From Collimonas silvisoli (GTDB lineage Bacteria > Pseudomonadota > Gammaproteobacteria > Burkholderiales > Burkholderiaceae_D), in the NCBI RefSeq assembly GCF_018305005.1, contig NZ_JAGQEG010000020.1:1-64000 (forward strand): a stretch of DNA of 64,000 bases, in the 5' to 3' direction. A model generated the notes under the pieces. That model did no database searches, was not told where the DNA came from, and saw nothing but the letters and a program-made list of their open reading frames with translations. This document shows positions 11,109-20,193 of the stretch, one piece after another; position 1 is the first letter of the stretch; each line of letters starts with the position of its first letter. The position numbers were made by a program, and so were the translations under genes.

Positions 11109-13487
11109 ATGAACACACGCTTGTTGCGTCGACTACAACTAAGCGCCCTGATTGCGCTCGCCTACGGCATTGCTATTCCTGCCGCTTATGCGCAGTCCGT
11201 CGCAAAACAAATCAGCGGCGCTATCCATGACGCGCTCGGCCATCCTTTGCCTGACGCCACGGTCGCCTTGAAAGATGCGCGCGGCAATACCGTCGGCAGC
11301 ACCAGGAGCGATCAGCAAGGACATTTTGTCTTTAGCGACATTGCTCCCGGCAGCTATGCCATCAGCGTTGGCAAGCCGTCCTTCCAGTCGGAAACCGGCA
11401 CCGTGACGGTGGCTGACGAGGCGGGCGCTACTGCCGACATCACCTTGAAAGCCAGCCAGGCCGGCACGGTCGAGGCAGGCAGCGCGGTGGTGATCACTGC
11501 CGATCGCCTGGATCGCGCCAGGAATGGAATTCAGGTAGAGACCGGCAGCAGCATTTATCGCATCGGCCGCAAGGAAATCGCCGCCATGCCGCAAGGCGAA
11601 GACACGGCATTCAATGAAGTTTTACTGCGCGCCCCGGGTGTGGCCCAGGATTCCTTCGGCCAGCTGCATGTGCGCGGCGATCACGCCGATCTGCAATACC
11701 GGTTGAACGGCATCATTTTGCCGGAAAGTATTTCCGGCTTCGGCCAGACCCTGGATACCCGTTTTGTCGACAGCGTCAGCGTCCTCACCGGCGCCTTGTC
11801 CGCGCAATACGGTTATCGGACAGCGGGGGTGGTCGATATTCATACCAAGAACGGCGAACTGGCCAACGGCGGCAATATCGGCGTGCAGATCGGCAGCAAC
11901 AATACGCGCCAGGTCAGCGGCGATGTCAGCGGCAGCACCGACACCTTCAGCTATTACGTCAACGGTTCTTTTGAGGCCAACAATCTGGGCATCGAAAATC
12001 CAACCGGCGCTTCCAGCGCCTTGCACGACCGCACTTTGCAAAACAAGGCTTTCGGTTATTTTTCCTATCTGCTCGATGCGGATACGCGCGTCAGCCTGAT
12101 CCTGGGCAATTCGGACGGCCGGTTCCAGATCCCGAACAGGCCCGGGCAGACGCCCGGTTTCCAGCTGGACGGTGTGACGGATTATCCGTCGGCTAACGTC
12201 AACGAACGGCAGCGCGAAACCAATCGCTACGGCATTCTTGCCTTGCAGGGAAAAATCGGCTCCGACATCGATTACCAGGTAGCGGCATTCAGCCGTTACT
12301 CGAAAGTGCTGTTCGAGCCGGACCAGGTCGGCGACCTGTTGTATACCGGCGTCGCCTCCCGCGTATTGCGGACCGGCCTGGCGAACGGCTTGCAGGCTGA
12401 CGGCAGTTACCGTTTGAACGCCAACCATACGCTGCGCGCCGGGATCAACTATACGCGTGAGAATTTAAAGAACAGCAGCAACTCGCTGACCTTCCCGGCC
12501 GACGACAGCGGCGCGCAACTGTCGACGCAGCCGATTTCTCTTGCCGACAGCAGCCAGAAAACTACCAACCAGACCGGCTTGTATCTGCAAGACGAGTGGA
12601 AGCTGAACGACAAAGTGACGGTGAACTACGGCGCCCGCGCCGACTGGATCAATGCCTACGTCACCGCCAGCCAGTTCAGCCCGCGCATCGGCGTGGTGTA
12701 CCAGATGACGCCGCAAACCACCTTTCACGCCGGTTACGCCAGATATTTCACGCCGCCGGCCAGCGAGCTGATCGGCTCCAGCACCATCGCCAGCTTCAAC
12801 GGCACCACCAATGCTTCCGCCAGCAGCCAGAACGACCCGGTGCAGGCGGAGCGTTCGGATTATTTCGACTTGGGCGTCAATCATCAGCTGACACAGCACC
12901 TGACGCTGGGGCTGGATGGCTACTACAAGAAAGTCAAGAATCTGCTGGACGAGGGGCAGTTCGGATCGGCCTTGCTATTCACCCCGTTTAACTACGAACA
13001 TGGCAAGGTCTACGGTCTGGAACTGACGCTGAACTATCGCAAGGGTGATCTGGGGGCGTATCTGAATCTGGCGCGCTCCACGGCGTTGGGCAAAAATATC
13101 GTGTCCGGCCAGTACAACTTCGGGCAGGATAAGCTCGACTACATCTCCAGCCACTGGGTGCATCTGGATCACGATCAAGCCATCACCGCATCGACCGGCG
13201 TCTCTTACCTGTGGCAAGGCACGACGCTGACGGCCGACGCGCTGTTCGGCAGCGGCTTGCGCAGCGGCTTTGCCAATACCGATCACTTGCCGGCGTATAC
13301 CGAGGTCAACCTGGGCGCCAGCCATGTATTCAGCGATAGCCCGATCGGCAAGTTCACTACGCGTCTGAGTGTGATCAATCTGTTCGACAAGGTCTATGAG
13401 ATCCGCGACGGCTCGGGCATTGGCGTCGGCGCGCCGCAGTTTGGGCAGCGGCGCGGTTTCTATCTGTCGATGACAAAATCGTTCTAA
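11109..13487 (+). CDS. TonB-dependent outer-membrane receptor with carboxypeptidase-regulatory-like N-domain
   Basis: 792 residues from the ATG at 11109, which has GGAG eight bases upstream; the frame stays open upstream to 10965, but that part has no family features. Signal peptide to about residue 27 (ends AYAQ). Next comes an Ig-like CarboxypepD_reg domain (about residues 35-120), then a plug domain containing LRAPGVAQDSFGQLHVRG and ALSAQYG, then a long beta-barrel ending in aromatic phenylalanine (MTKSF), as needed for BAM insertion. It takes up a large or scarce ligand across the outer membrane using TonB energy. No substrate is indicated; the preceding His/Cys-rich small protein hints at a metal. 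Confidence 0.93.
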   Translation: MNTRLLRRLQLSALIALAYGIAIPAAYAQSVAKQISGAIHDALGHPLPDATVALKDARGNTVGSTRSDQQGHFVFSDIAPGSYAISVGKPSFQSETGTVTVADEAGATADITLKASQAGTVEAGSAVVITADRLDRARNGIQVETGSSIYRIGRKEIAAMPQGEDTAFNEVLLRAPGVAQDSFGQLHVRGDHADLQYRLNGIILPESISGFGQTLDTRFVDSVSVLTGALSAQYGYRTAGVVDIHTKNGELANGGNIGVQIGSNNTRQVSGDVSGSTDTFSYYVNGSFEANNLGIENPTGASSALHDRTLQNKAFGYFSYLLDADTRVSLILGNSDGRFQIPNRPGQTPGFQLDGVTDYPSANVNERQRETNRYGILALQGKIGSDIDYQVAAFSRYSKVLFEPDQVGDLLYTGVASRVLRTGLANGLQADGSYRLNANHTLRAGINYTRENLKNSSNSLTFPADDSGAQLSTQPISLADSSQKTTNQTGLYLQDEWKLNDKVTVNYGARADWINAYVTASQFSPRIGVVYQMTPQTTFHAGYARYFTPPASELIGSSTIASFNGTTNASASSQNDPVQAERSDYFDLGVNHQLTQHLTLGLDGYYKKVKNLLDEGQFGSALLFTPFNYEHGKVYGLELTLNYRKGDLGAYLNLARSTALGKNIVSGQYNFGQDKLDYISSHWVHLDHDQAITASTGVSYLWQGTTLTADALFGSGLRSGFANTDHLPAYTEVNLGASHVFSDSPIGKFTTRLSVINLFDKVYEIRDGSGIGVGAPQFGQRRGFYLSMTKSF

Positions 13488-13505
13488 TACGCCAAGTGTG
13501 AAGCC

Positions 13506-13521
13506 GGGGAGCTTGCTCCCC
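13506..13521 (+). terminator. Short GC hairpin after the TonB receptor gene
   Basis: GGGGAGC-TT-GCTCCCC is a perfect seven-base-pair hairpin 18 bases after the receptor stop codon. There is no clear U tract after it, so it may be a weak or Rho-assisted terminator or an mRNA end-protecting hairpin. Confidence 0.45.
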
Positions 13522-13559
13522 AGCCTTTGATCGCGATATTTCAGAATACGGAATTTGCG

Positions 13560-13606
13560 TTTCATAATATGAAATATGAAAATGCGAAGCACCATTTTCA
13601 TATTTC
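13560..13606. promoter_or_regulatory. Cluster of TTTCATA/TATGAAA palindromes upstream of aceA
   Basis: TTTCATA-A-TATGAAA at 13560-13574 is a palindrome with seven-base arms. It overlaps a second, longer inverted repeat: a 14-base arm starting GAAATATGAAAATG at 13571-13584, and its exact complement at 13593-13606, with an eight-base loop. A further related half-site (TTTCATATCGCGAAAA) follows at about 13624. The arrangement suggests one or more operators for a dimeric repressor; IclR-family regulators of glyoxylate genes bind sites of similar form, but which protein binds here is unknown. Confidence 0.5.
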
Positions 13607-13682
13607 ACTCTCAGGGATTTTATTTCATATCGCGAAAATTGAAAATTAAGTCATTGAATTTAAACGAAATAAAAATACTTAT

Positions 13683-13700
13683 ATGTCTTATATAAGACAT
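13683..13700. promoter_or_regulatory. Perfect 18-bp palindrome upstream of aceA
   Basis: ATGTCTTATATAAGACAT is its own reverse complement. It lies 79 bases before the aceA start codon, a position suited to a repressor or activator overlapping the promoter. The core resembles the TCTTATATAAGA-type operators often bound by GntR-family regulators; the regulator is not in the window. Confidence 0.6.
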
Positions 13701-13778
13701 TGTTGCCTCGCACAGATAAGCCTACTATTTAGTCATCGAATTTGATTTCACTTTTTTGTTTTTAACAGGAGAACGACG

Positions 13779-15074
13779 ATGACTACACGTGAACAGCAAG
13801 TAGCAGCATTGGCCAAGGACTGGGCCGAGAACCCACGCTGGAAAGGCGTTACCCGCAATTATTCAGCGGAAGACGTGGTCCGGTTGCGCGGTTCGGTACA
13901 GATCGAACATACGCTGGCAAAGCGCGGCGCCGAGAAACTGTGGAACCTGGTTCACGATGAGCCCTTCGTCAACGCCCTCGGCGCACTGACCGGCAATCAA
14001 GCGATGCAGCAAGTCAAGGCTGGCTTGAAAGCGATCTATCTGTCGGGATGGCAGGTTGCCGGCGACGCCAACCTGGCCGGCGAAATGTATCCTGACCAAT
14101 CGCTGTATCCTGCCAACTCGGTACCGCTGGTGGTCAAGCGCATCAACAATACTTTCCAGCGCGCTGACCAGATCCAGTGGTCGGAAGGCAAAAACGATAT
14201 CGACTTTTTCGCGCCTATCGTGGCGGATGCCGAAGCCGGTTTCGGCGGCGTGCTGAATGCCTATGAACTGATGAAATCGATGATCGATGCCGGCGCTGCC
14301 GGCGTTCACTTCGAAGATCAGCTGGCCTCCGTCAAGAAGTGCGGCCACATGGGCGGCAAGGTGCTGGTGCCAAGCCGCGAAGCAGTCGAAAAGCTGAACG
14401 CTGCGCGTCTGGCGGCCGACGTCTCCGGCACATCGACCCTGGTGATCGCTCGCACCGATGCGGAAGCAGCCGATTTGCTGACTTCCGACGTCGATGACAA
14501 CGACAAGCCTTTCCTGACCGGTGAGCGCACCGTTGAGGGTTTCTACAAGACCCGTCCAGGCATCGACCAGGCTATCTCGCGCGCACTGGCTTATTCGCCT
14601 TACGCCGATCTGGTGTGGTGTGAAACCGGCAAGCCGGATCTGGCTTTCGCCAAGAAATTCGCAGAAGCGGTGCATGCCAAGTTCCCGGGCAAGATGCTGG
14701 CGTATAACTGCTCGCCATCGTTCAACTGGAAAAAGAACCTGGACGACGCCACCATCGCCAAGTTCCAGAAAGAACTGGGCGCCATGGGTTACAAGTTCCA
14801 GTTCATCACGCTGGCCGGTTTCCATGCATTGAACTACTCGATGTTCAACCTGGCGCACGGTTATGCACGCAACCAGATGTCGGCTTTCGTCGAACTGCAA
14901 GAAGCCGAATTCGCTGCTGCCGACAAGGGCTTTACCGCGGTCAAGCATCAGCGCGAAGTCGGCACCGGTTATTTCGATGCAGTGACCCAGGCTATCCAGC
15001 AAGGTCAGTCGTCGACTACCGCTTTGCACGGTTCGACCGAAGATGAGCAATTCTTCGAGTCCAAGGTTGCCTAA
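13779..15074 (+). CDS. aceA: Isocitrate lyase
   Basis: 431 residues. Cleaves isocitrate to succinate and glyoxylate in the glyoxylate bypass, allowing growth on acetate and fatty acids. The signature KKCGHMGGK is at residues 186-194, with the catalytic Cys188. Further family motifs are seen: ADAEAGFGG near 150, which carries Mg-binding acidic residues, IARTDAEAA near 225, and YNCSPSFNW near 310. The length fits bacterial isocitrate lyases (about 430). The ATG at 13779 is preceded by ACAGGAGAACGACG, a good ribosome binding site. Malate synthase is not nearby. The gene is monocistronic: palindromic operators precede it and a strong terminator follows. Confidence 0.98.
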   Translation: MTTREQQVAALAKDWAENPRWKGVTRNYSAEDVVRLRGSVQIEHTLAKRGAEKLWNLVHDEPFVNALGALTGNQAMQQVKAGLKAIYLSGWQVAGDANLAGEMYPDQSLYPANSVPLVVKRINNTFQRADQIQWSEGKNDIDFFAPIVADAEAGFGGVLNAYELMKSMIDAGAAGVHFEDQLASVKKCGHMGGKVLVPSREAVEKLNAARLAADVSGTSTLVIARTDAEAADLLTSDVDDNDKPFLTGERTVEGFYKTRPGIDQAISRALAYSPYADLVWCETGKPDLAFAKKFAEAVHAKFPGKMLAYNCSPSFNWKKNLDDATIAKFQKELGAMGYKFQFITLAGFHALNYSMFNLAHGYARNQMSAFVELQEAEFAAADKGFTAVKHQREVGTGYFDAVTQAIQQGQSSTTALHGSTEDEQFFESKVA

Positions 15075-15120
15075 GTTAACTAAGTTGCTTAAAGCGGCGA
15101 CTTCGAATAATTTCCGCGGC

Positions 15121-15190
15121 GTCATTCCCGCGCACGCGGGAATCTATTTTAGGCTGCAACTTGGATCCCCGCGTTCGCGGGGATGACGAC
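15121..15190. repeat. Paired-palindrome repeat (dRS3/REP-like), copy 1
   Basis: Two palindromes: ATTCCC-N8-GGGAAT at 15124-15143 and ATCCCC-N8-GGGGAT at 15165-15184, flanked by GTC and GACGAC so that the ends are also complementary. The same arrangement occurs in reverse orientation at 47844-47908. The first palindrome fits the ATTCCC-N8-GGGAAT form of the Neisseria dRS3 repeat, a non-coding dispersed element. Confidence 0.75.
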
Positions 15191-15229
15191 TCATTTAGGG
15201 GCGCCGGCATTTTCATGTCAATAGCCTGG

Positions 15230-15261
15230 AAAGCCGCATCCCATAAGGATGCGGCTTTTTT
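15230..15261 (+). terminator. aceA: Rho-independent terminator after aceA
   Basis: AAAGCCGCATCC, loop CATAA, GGATGCGGCTTT, followed by a run of T. This 12-base-pair perfect stem with a U tract is a strong intrinsic terminator. The leading A run may let it also serve the leftward Lrp-type gene that ends at 15286. Confidence 0.85.
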
Positions 15262-15285
15262 ATTTGGCCCGCCGCTGCATCTATC

Positions 15286-15804
15286 TCATACCGCAGGCAG
15301 CGGCAGCATATTGGTCGCCTTGATTTCATCCAGGCAGACACTGGAACGCACACCGCTGACGCCACGCATGCGCATCAGCTTTTCCATCAGAAAATCCGAC
15401 AGTTCTTTCAAGTCGTGTGCGGTGACCTTGAGCACGTAGTCAAAATCGCCGGTGATTGAATAACACTCCAGAATCTGCGGCCATTCATTGATGGCGATCT
15501 TGAATCCCGACAAGTCATTGATATGGCCTTTTTCCATCGATACGTGGACAAAGGCGATCACGTTCAAACCCAGGCTGGCCGGGCTCAGCCTGGTTTCGTA
15601 GCCGACAATGAAGCCCGCCTGTTCCAGCCGGCGATGGCGGCGATGGCATTGCGGAGCAGATAAATTGACCGCTTCCGCCAGTTCCAGGTTGGATGCCCGG
15701 CCGTTTTGCTGCAAGAAAGTCAGGATTTTGCGGTCGATTTGATCGATATCAATTTTATGCAATTTATTCTCGATTTGTGGATTTATAGAGAAATTATATT
15801 TCAT
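15286..15804 (-). CDS. Lrp/AsnC-family transcriptional regulator
   Basis: 172 residues. An N-terminal winged helix-turn-helix (about residues 20-70: DRKILTFLQQNGRASNLELA, then LSAPQCHRRHRRLEQAG) is followed by a C-terminal RAM/AsnC ligand-binding domain (about 85-160, with ITGDFDYVLKV). Such proteins form octamers that sense amino acids. It is divergent from the TrpX/Y-type ABC importer, dehydrogenase and HPPD genes, so it very probably controls that unit in response to an aromatic or branched amino acid. A TAAGCGCTTA palindrome directly before its start codon may serve autoregulation. Confidence 0.93.
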   Translation of the reverse strand: MKYNFSINPQIENKLHKIDIDQIDRKILTFLQQNGRASNLELAEAVNLSAPQCHRRHRRLEQAGFIVGYETRLSPASLGLNVIAFVHVSMEKGHINDLSGFKIAINEWPQILECYSITGDFDYVLKVTAHDLKELSDFLMEKLMRMRGVSGVRSSVCLDEIKATNMLPLPAV

Positions 15805-15861
15805 AAGCGCTTAAAAATCGGGCTCAAGTCGCAAACCAATTTTCAGCGTTAAAAGCTATAC

Positions 15862-15876
15862 TTTTTTCAGAAAAAA
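15862..15876. promoter_or_regulatory. AT-rich palindrome in the lrp/ABC divergent region
   Basis: TTTTTTC-A-GAAAAAA lies midway between the divergent regulator gene and the ABC importer operon. Lrp-family proteins bind AT-rich imperfect palindromes, so this is a candidate operator for the neighbouring regulator. Simple A/T runs also form by chance. Confidence 0.35.
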
Positions 15877-15976
15877 ATCTGTAGCAGCAAGGAGAACAAC
15901 CCTTGTCGCAATATAAAGAAGCCGTTTCATAAGCCGATTTCCGGCAATCAAAACAGACTAATCTGGAGACAAATCC

Positions 15977-16951
15977 ATGAAATTTCCTTTCTTGCGTTCC
16001 GCTATCGCATCTGTAGTCCTGCTCAGCCTGGCAAGCGTATCCGCTCCGGCTGCCTATGCCGCCGACAAGACCGTGGTCGTCACGGCGATTGTTGAACATC
16101 CTGCGCTGGACGCCGTGCGCGACGGCGTCAAGGATGAATTGAAGGCATCCGGTTATGAGGCCGGCAAAAACCTGAAGTTCGAATACCAAAGCGCCCAAGG
16201 CAATAACGGCACGGCAGCGCAGATCGCGCGCAAATATGCCGGCAGCCAGCCGGATGTCGCGGTCGCGATTGCGACGCCGTCGGCGCAGGCGCTGGTGGCC
16301 GCTACCAAGAGCGTGCCTATCGTGTTCGCCGCCGTCACCGATCCTGTCGCGGCCAAGCTGGTGAAGAGCTGGGATGCCTCCGGCACCAATGTCACCGGTG
16401 TCTCCGACATGTCGCCACTGACAAAGCAGATCGAGCTGATTCGTCAGGTCGCGCCCAAGGCCAAGCGCATTGGCGTTATCTATAGCCCGGGCGAAGCGAA
16501 TTCGGTGTCGATCGTCGAATCCCTCAAGAAGCTGCTGGCCGGCACCGATCTGACTTTGGTCGAAGCCGCCGCCGCCCGTACCATTGATGTGCCTAGCGCT
16601 GCGCAGAGCCTGATCGGCAAGGCCGATGTGATCTACGCGCCGACCGACAACAACGTCATGTCGGCGCTTGAAGGCGTCGTCAAGGTTGCGGAGCAAGCCA
16701 AGTTGCCTATCGTCGCTGCCGATACCGGCGCGGTCAAACGCGGTGCGGCGGCCGCCATCGGCTTGAATTATTACGATCTCGGCCGTCAGACCGGCAAGAT
16801 CGTGGTGCGCATCCTGAAGGGCGAAGCGGCTGGCAAGATCGCCTCGCAAACCAGCAACACATTTGAGCTTTACGTTAATCCTAAGGCTGCCCTGAAACAA
16901 GGCCTGACCTTGCCGGCTGAGCTGGTCAAGTCCGCCAAAGTCGTCGAATAA
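15977..16951 (+). CDS. ABC transporter substrate-binding protein (TrpX/ABC_sub_bind family)
   Basis: 324 residues. Signal peptide ends at about residue 29 (AYAAD). The mature protein is a type 1 periplasmic binding protein of the ABC_sub_bind family, with recognisable stretches TVVVTAIVEHPALDAVRDGV, KSVPIVFAAVTDPVAAKLV, and VIYAPTDNNVMSALEGVVK. This family, with the permease and ATPase that follow, is known for tryptophan/tyrosine-type uptake in Firmicutes. The ATG has CTGGAG eight bases ahead. First gene of a probable operon extending to HPPD at 21270; from that context I infer an aromatic or branched-chain amino acid as ligand. Confidence 0.9.
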   Translation: MKFPFLRSAIASVVLLSLASVSAPAAYAADKTVVVTAIVEHPALDAVRDGVKDELKASGYEAGKNLKFEYQSAQGNNGTAAQIARKYAGSQPDVAVAIATPSAQALVAATKSVPIVFAAVTDPVAAKLVKSWDASGTNVTGVSDMSPLTKQIELIRQVAPKAKRIGVIYSPGEANSVSIVESLKKLLAGTDLTLVEAAAARTIDVPSAAQSLIGKADVIYAPTDNNVMSALEGVVKVAEQAKLPIVAADTGAVKRGAAAAIGLNYYDLGRQTGKIVVRILKGEAAGKIASQTSNTFELYVNPKAALKQGLTLPAELVKSAKVVE

Positions 16952-17071
16952 GGTAAGTGCGGATGGCCGTTGCGGTCATCCGTATGTTGCATCGTTGGTG
17001 ATTCTGTTTTGTTGGTGAACCGCCTGCCGCTTGGCTGGTCAGGCGGTTCTGCAGCCTATTTAAGGAAGTTT

Positions 17072-18019
17072 ATGTCGCTCATCGCTTCGCTCGGCGCCAT
17101 CGAGATCGGCCTGATTTTCGGCCTGGTCGCGCTTGGCGTGTTCTTGTCTTTCCGTGTCGTCAATTTTCCCGATCTGACGGTCGACGGCAGTTTTCCTCTT
17201 GGCGGCGCAGTCGCCGCAACGCTGATTGTCTCTGGCTGGAACCCCTTCCTGGCTACCTTTATCGCACTGCTGGCCGGCGGCCTGGCGGGTTGCGTGACAG
17301 CCTGTCTGAACGTGTATCTGAAGATCATGCAATTGTTGGCCAGCATTCTGGTGATGATCGCGCTGTATTCAGTCAACCTGCGCATCATGGGCAAACCTAA
17401 CGTCGCGCTGATCAGCGAGCCGACCGTATTCAGCATGATTCACGTTGGCGCATTGCCGGATTACTGGGTGCAGCCTTTGGTGATGGCGGTGATCGTGCTG
17501 ATTGCCAAGCTCTTGCTGGATGCTTTTTTCGCGTCCGAGACCGGGCTGTCGATGCGCGCCACTGGCGCCAATGCGCGCATGGCGCGCGCCCAAGGTATTT
17601 CCACACACCGCCAGACCGTTTGGGGCCTGGCTATTTCCAACGCACTGGTGGCGCTGGCTGGCGCGCTGTTTGTACAGACCCAGGGCGGCGCCGATATTTC
17701 GATGGGCATAGGCACCATCGTGATAGGGCTGGCGGCGGTGATCATCGGCGAGACGGTAGTGCCGGCGCGCAGCCTGGTGATTACTACTGCGGCCTGCATC
17801 TTCGGCGCCGTGCTGTACCGTTTCTTCATTGCGCTGGCGCTGGATATGGATTTCATCGGCCTCAAGGCGCAGGACTTGAATCTGGTGACTGCCATGCTGG
17901 TCGGATTTGCGCTGTTGATACCTAATTTCAAACGCAGCTTCGGCCGCATGCGCGGCAATGTGAAACTGAAACCATCAGGCGCTAGTGTTTTGCCAGCCAC
18001 CCGGGAAGGGGAAAACTGA
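17072..18019 (+). CDS. ABC transporter permease (BPD_transp_2 family, TrpY-type)
   Basis: 315 residues from ATG 17072, which follows AAGGAAGTTT; the frame is open upstream to 16970, but that part looks untranslated. Around eight hydrophobic segments are visible, including GLIFGLVALGVFLSF and ITTAACIFGAVLYRFFIAL. The segment ATGANARMARAQGIS is the conserved cytoplasmic loop that contacts the ATPase. It forms the inner-membrane channel of the importer. Its stop codon overlaps the ATPase start by one base (TGATG), indicating translational coupling. Confidence 0.92.
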   Translation: MSLIASLGAIEIGLIFGLVALGVFLSFRVVNFPDLTVDGSFPLGGAVAATLIVSGWNPFLATFIALLAGGLAGCVTACLNVYLKIMQLLASILVMIALYSVNLRIMGKPNVALISEPTVFSMIHVGALPDYWVQPLVMAVIVLIAKLLLDAFFASETGLSMRATGANARMARAQGISTHRQTVWGLAISNALVALAGALFVQTQGGADISMGIGTIVIGLAAVIIGETVVPARSLVITTAACIFGAVLYRFFIALALDMDFIGLKAQDLNLVTAMLVGFALLIPNFKRSFGRMRGNVKLKPSGASVLPATREGEN

Positions 18020-18813
18020 TGTTGCAACTGAAAAATCTGGAAATTACTTTCAATCCCGGCACGCCTATCGAAAACAAGGTGTTGCGCGGCCTCTCGCTGG
18101 AAATTCCATCAGGGCAGTTTGTCACGGTGATAGGTTCCAACGGCGCCGGCAAGTCGACCATGTTGAATGCAGTCAGCGGCGATCTAATGGTCGATAACGG
18201 CAGCATCAAGATCGATGGCGTCGACGCCACCCGCCGCTCCAGCTGGCAGCGTGCCGATCTGGTGGCGCGGGTATTCCAGGACCCGATGGCGGGCACCTGC
18301 GAAAGCTTGACGATTGAAGAAAACATGGCGCTGGCATGGAAGCGCGGCAGCGCGCGCGGCCTGCGTTTTTCGCTGAACCGCAACCTGCGCGAACTGTTCC
18401 GCGACAAGCTCAGCATTCTGAACCTGGGCTTGGAAAATCGTTTGTCCGACCGCATGGGCTTGTTGTCCGGCGGCCAGCGGCAGGCGGTCAGCCTGTTGAT
18501 GGCCTCGTTGCAGCCGTCGCGCATCCTGCTGCTGGATGAGCATACCGCCGCGCTGGATCCGAAAACCGCCGCCTTCATCCTGGCGCTGACAGCCAAGATC
18601 GTCGAATCCAGCCAGTTGGCGGCGATGATGGTGACGCACAGCATGCGGCAGGCGCTGGACTACGGCACGCGCACCGTGATGCTGCATGAGGGCAGGGTCA
18701 TCCTGGACGTGCATGGCGATCAGCGGCGCGGTCTGGATGTGCCGGATCTGCTGAGAATGTTTGAAACCACACGCGGCGAAAAAATTGACGATGACAAGCT
18801 GTTGCTTGGATAA
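18019..18813 (+). CDS. ABC transporter ATP-binding protein (TrpZ-type)
   Basis: 264 residues. Walker A GSNGAGKST at 39-47, signature LSGGQRQAVSL near 155, Walker B ILLLDEHTAAL near 173 and the switch His in VTHSMRQAL near 209. Note that the Walker B aspartate is followed by Glu-His rather than the usual Glu-Pro. Cytoplasmic partner of the two preceding proteins. Confidence 0.94.
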   Translation: MLQLKNLEITFNPGTPIENKVLRGLSLEIPSGQFVTVIGSNGAGKSTMLNAVSGDLMVDNGSIKIDGVDATRRSSWQRADLVARVFQDPMAGTCESLTIEENMALAWKRGSARGLRFSLNRNLRELFRDKLSILNLGLENRLSDRMGLLSGGQRQAVSLLMASLQPSRILLLDEHTAALDPKTAAFILALTAKIVESSQLAAMMVTHSMRQALDYGTRTVMLHEGRVILDVHGDQRRGLDVPDLLRMFETTRGEKIDDDKLLLG

Positions 18814-18885
18814 GTATTGCTTGAACAAATATTGCTTGACCAAGCGGACAGCGTTATCGCAACCACAGATATCTCAAGGAGAAGT

Positions 18886-20148
18886 ATGAAGGCTTTACTG
18901 AATGCGTTTGAAAGCAAGGCGCCGGAAATCGTCTTTGAATGGCATGACGCAGAAACCCCTGCGCGCGGCTGGATTGTCATCAATTCGCTGCGCGGCGGTG
19001 CGGCCGGCGGCGGCACGCGCATGCGCAGCGGCCTGGATCGGCGCGAAGTGGAATCGCTGGCAAAGACCATGGAAGTCAAGTTCACCGTCTCCGGCCCGGC
19101 CATCGGCGGCGCCAAGTCGGGCATCGATTTCGATCCTGCCGATCCGCGCAAGGATGGCGTGCTGAGCCGCTGGTACAAGGCGGTCACGCCTTTGCTGAAA
19201 ACCTACTACGGCACCGGCGGCGACTTGAATGTCGACGAAGTGCATGAAGTGATTCCGATGACCGAGCGTTACGGTTTGTGGCATCCGCAGGAAGGAATTG
19301 TCAACGGCCATTTCCAGCCTAGCGACAGCGAGCGGATTCAAAAGGTCGGACAGTTGCGCATGGGCGTGGCCAAGGTGGTGGAGGATGTCCGTTACACGCC
19401 AGCCGCCAGCCGCAAATACCTGGTGGCAGACTTGATCACCGGCTGGGGCGTGGCGGAGTCCGTATTGCACTACTACCGCCTGTACGGCGGCAGCGTGGCA
19501 GACCAGCGCGTGATCGTGCAGGGCTGGGGCAATGTCGGTTCGACGGCGGCGTATTATCTATCCAAGGCCGGTGCGCGCGTGGTCGGCATCATTGACCGCA
19601 ATGGCGGCCTGATCAACGCCGATGGCTTTAGCCATGAAGAGGTACACGCCTTGTTTCTGGCGAAGCAGGGCAATCAGCTGATTGCTGAGAACATGCTGTC
19701 CTTCGAGGCTTGCAATGCCGCCATCTGGAGCGTCGGCGCGGATATTTTCCTGCCGTGCGCCGGCTCGCGCCTGGTCAAGCAGGAGCAGGTGGATCAGATG
19801 ATTGCGAATGGCCTCCAGGTGGTTTCCAGCGGCGCCAATGTGCCGTTTGCCGACAGCGATATTTTCTACGGCCCGATCTATGAATATGCCGATAATCGAA
19901 TAGCTGTGATACCTGATTTTGTTGCAAACTGCGGCATGGCGCGCGCCTTTGCTTTCTTGATGCAGAGCGAGGTCGAAATATCGGATGAAGCCATCTTCGG
20001 CGATGTCTCGGCGACCGTGGCCGCAGCCTTGGAAAAATGTCACAGCCATTCCGCCAGCCATACCGGTATCGCAAAAGTGGCTTTTGAAATCGCTTTGCAA
20101 CAGCTGATTACGCCAGCAACCCAGGAGCCGGTTGTTACCTATAACTGA
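18886..20148 (+). CDS. Glu/Leu/Phe/Val dehydrogenase family protein
   Basis: 420 residues from ATG 18886, preceded by AAGGAG; the frame is open further upstream, but this start fits the family. The N-terminal catalytic domain contains GGGTRMR and PAIGGAKSGIDF with the catalytic lysine; the C-terminal Rossmann domain has VQGWGNVGSTAAYYLSKAGA. Such enzymes oxidatively deaminate an amino acid to its 2-oxo acid with NAD+. It lies between the amino-acid importer and 4-hydroxyphenylpyruvate dioxygenase, so deamination of tyrosine or phenylalanine is the attractive reading; the sequence alone does not separate this from leucine or glutamate dehydrogenase. Confidence 0.85.
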   Translation: MKALLNAFESKAPEIVFEWHDAETPARGWIVINSLRGGAAGGGTRMRSGLDRREVESLAKTMEVKFTVSGPAIGGAKSGIDFDPADPRKDGVLSRWYKAVTPLLKTYYGTGGDLNVDEVHEVIPMTERYGLWHPQEGIVNGHFQPSDSERIQKVGQLRMGVAKVVEDVRYTPAASRKYLVADLITGWGVAESVLHYYRLYGGSVADQRVIVQGWGNVGSTAAYYLSKAGARVVGIIDRNGGLINADGFSHEEVHALFLAKQGNQLIAENMLSFEACNAAIWSVGADIFLPCAGSRLVKQEQVDQMIANGLQVVSSGANVPFADSDIFYGPIYEYADNRIAVIPDFVANCGMARAFAFLMQSEVEISDEAIFGDVSATVAAALEKCHSHSASHTGIAKVAFEIALQQLITPATQEPVVTYN

Positions 20149-20193
20149 TCCAGTTTGATTCAGTCCACCAGATTTTATATTTAGGAGTGCATC

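Noticed and set aside
13863-15125. 420-codon frame antisense to isocitrate lyase
   Set aside because: It lies wholly opposite a clearly conserved aceA gene, shows no domain, and mirrors aceA codon positions.
15824-16900. 358-codon frame antisense to the ABC substrate-binding protein gene
   Set aside because: The sense strand has a signal peptide, ribosome binding site and conserved family motifs; the antisense frame has none.
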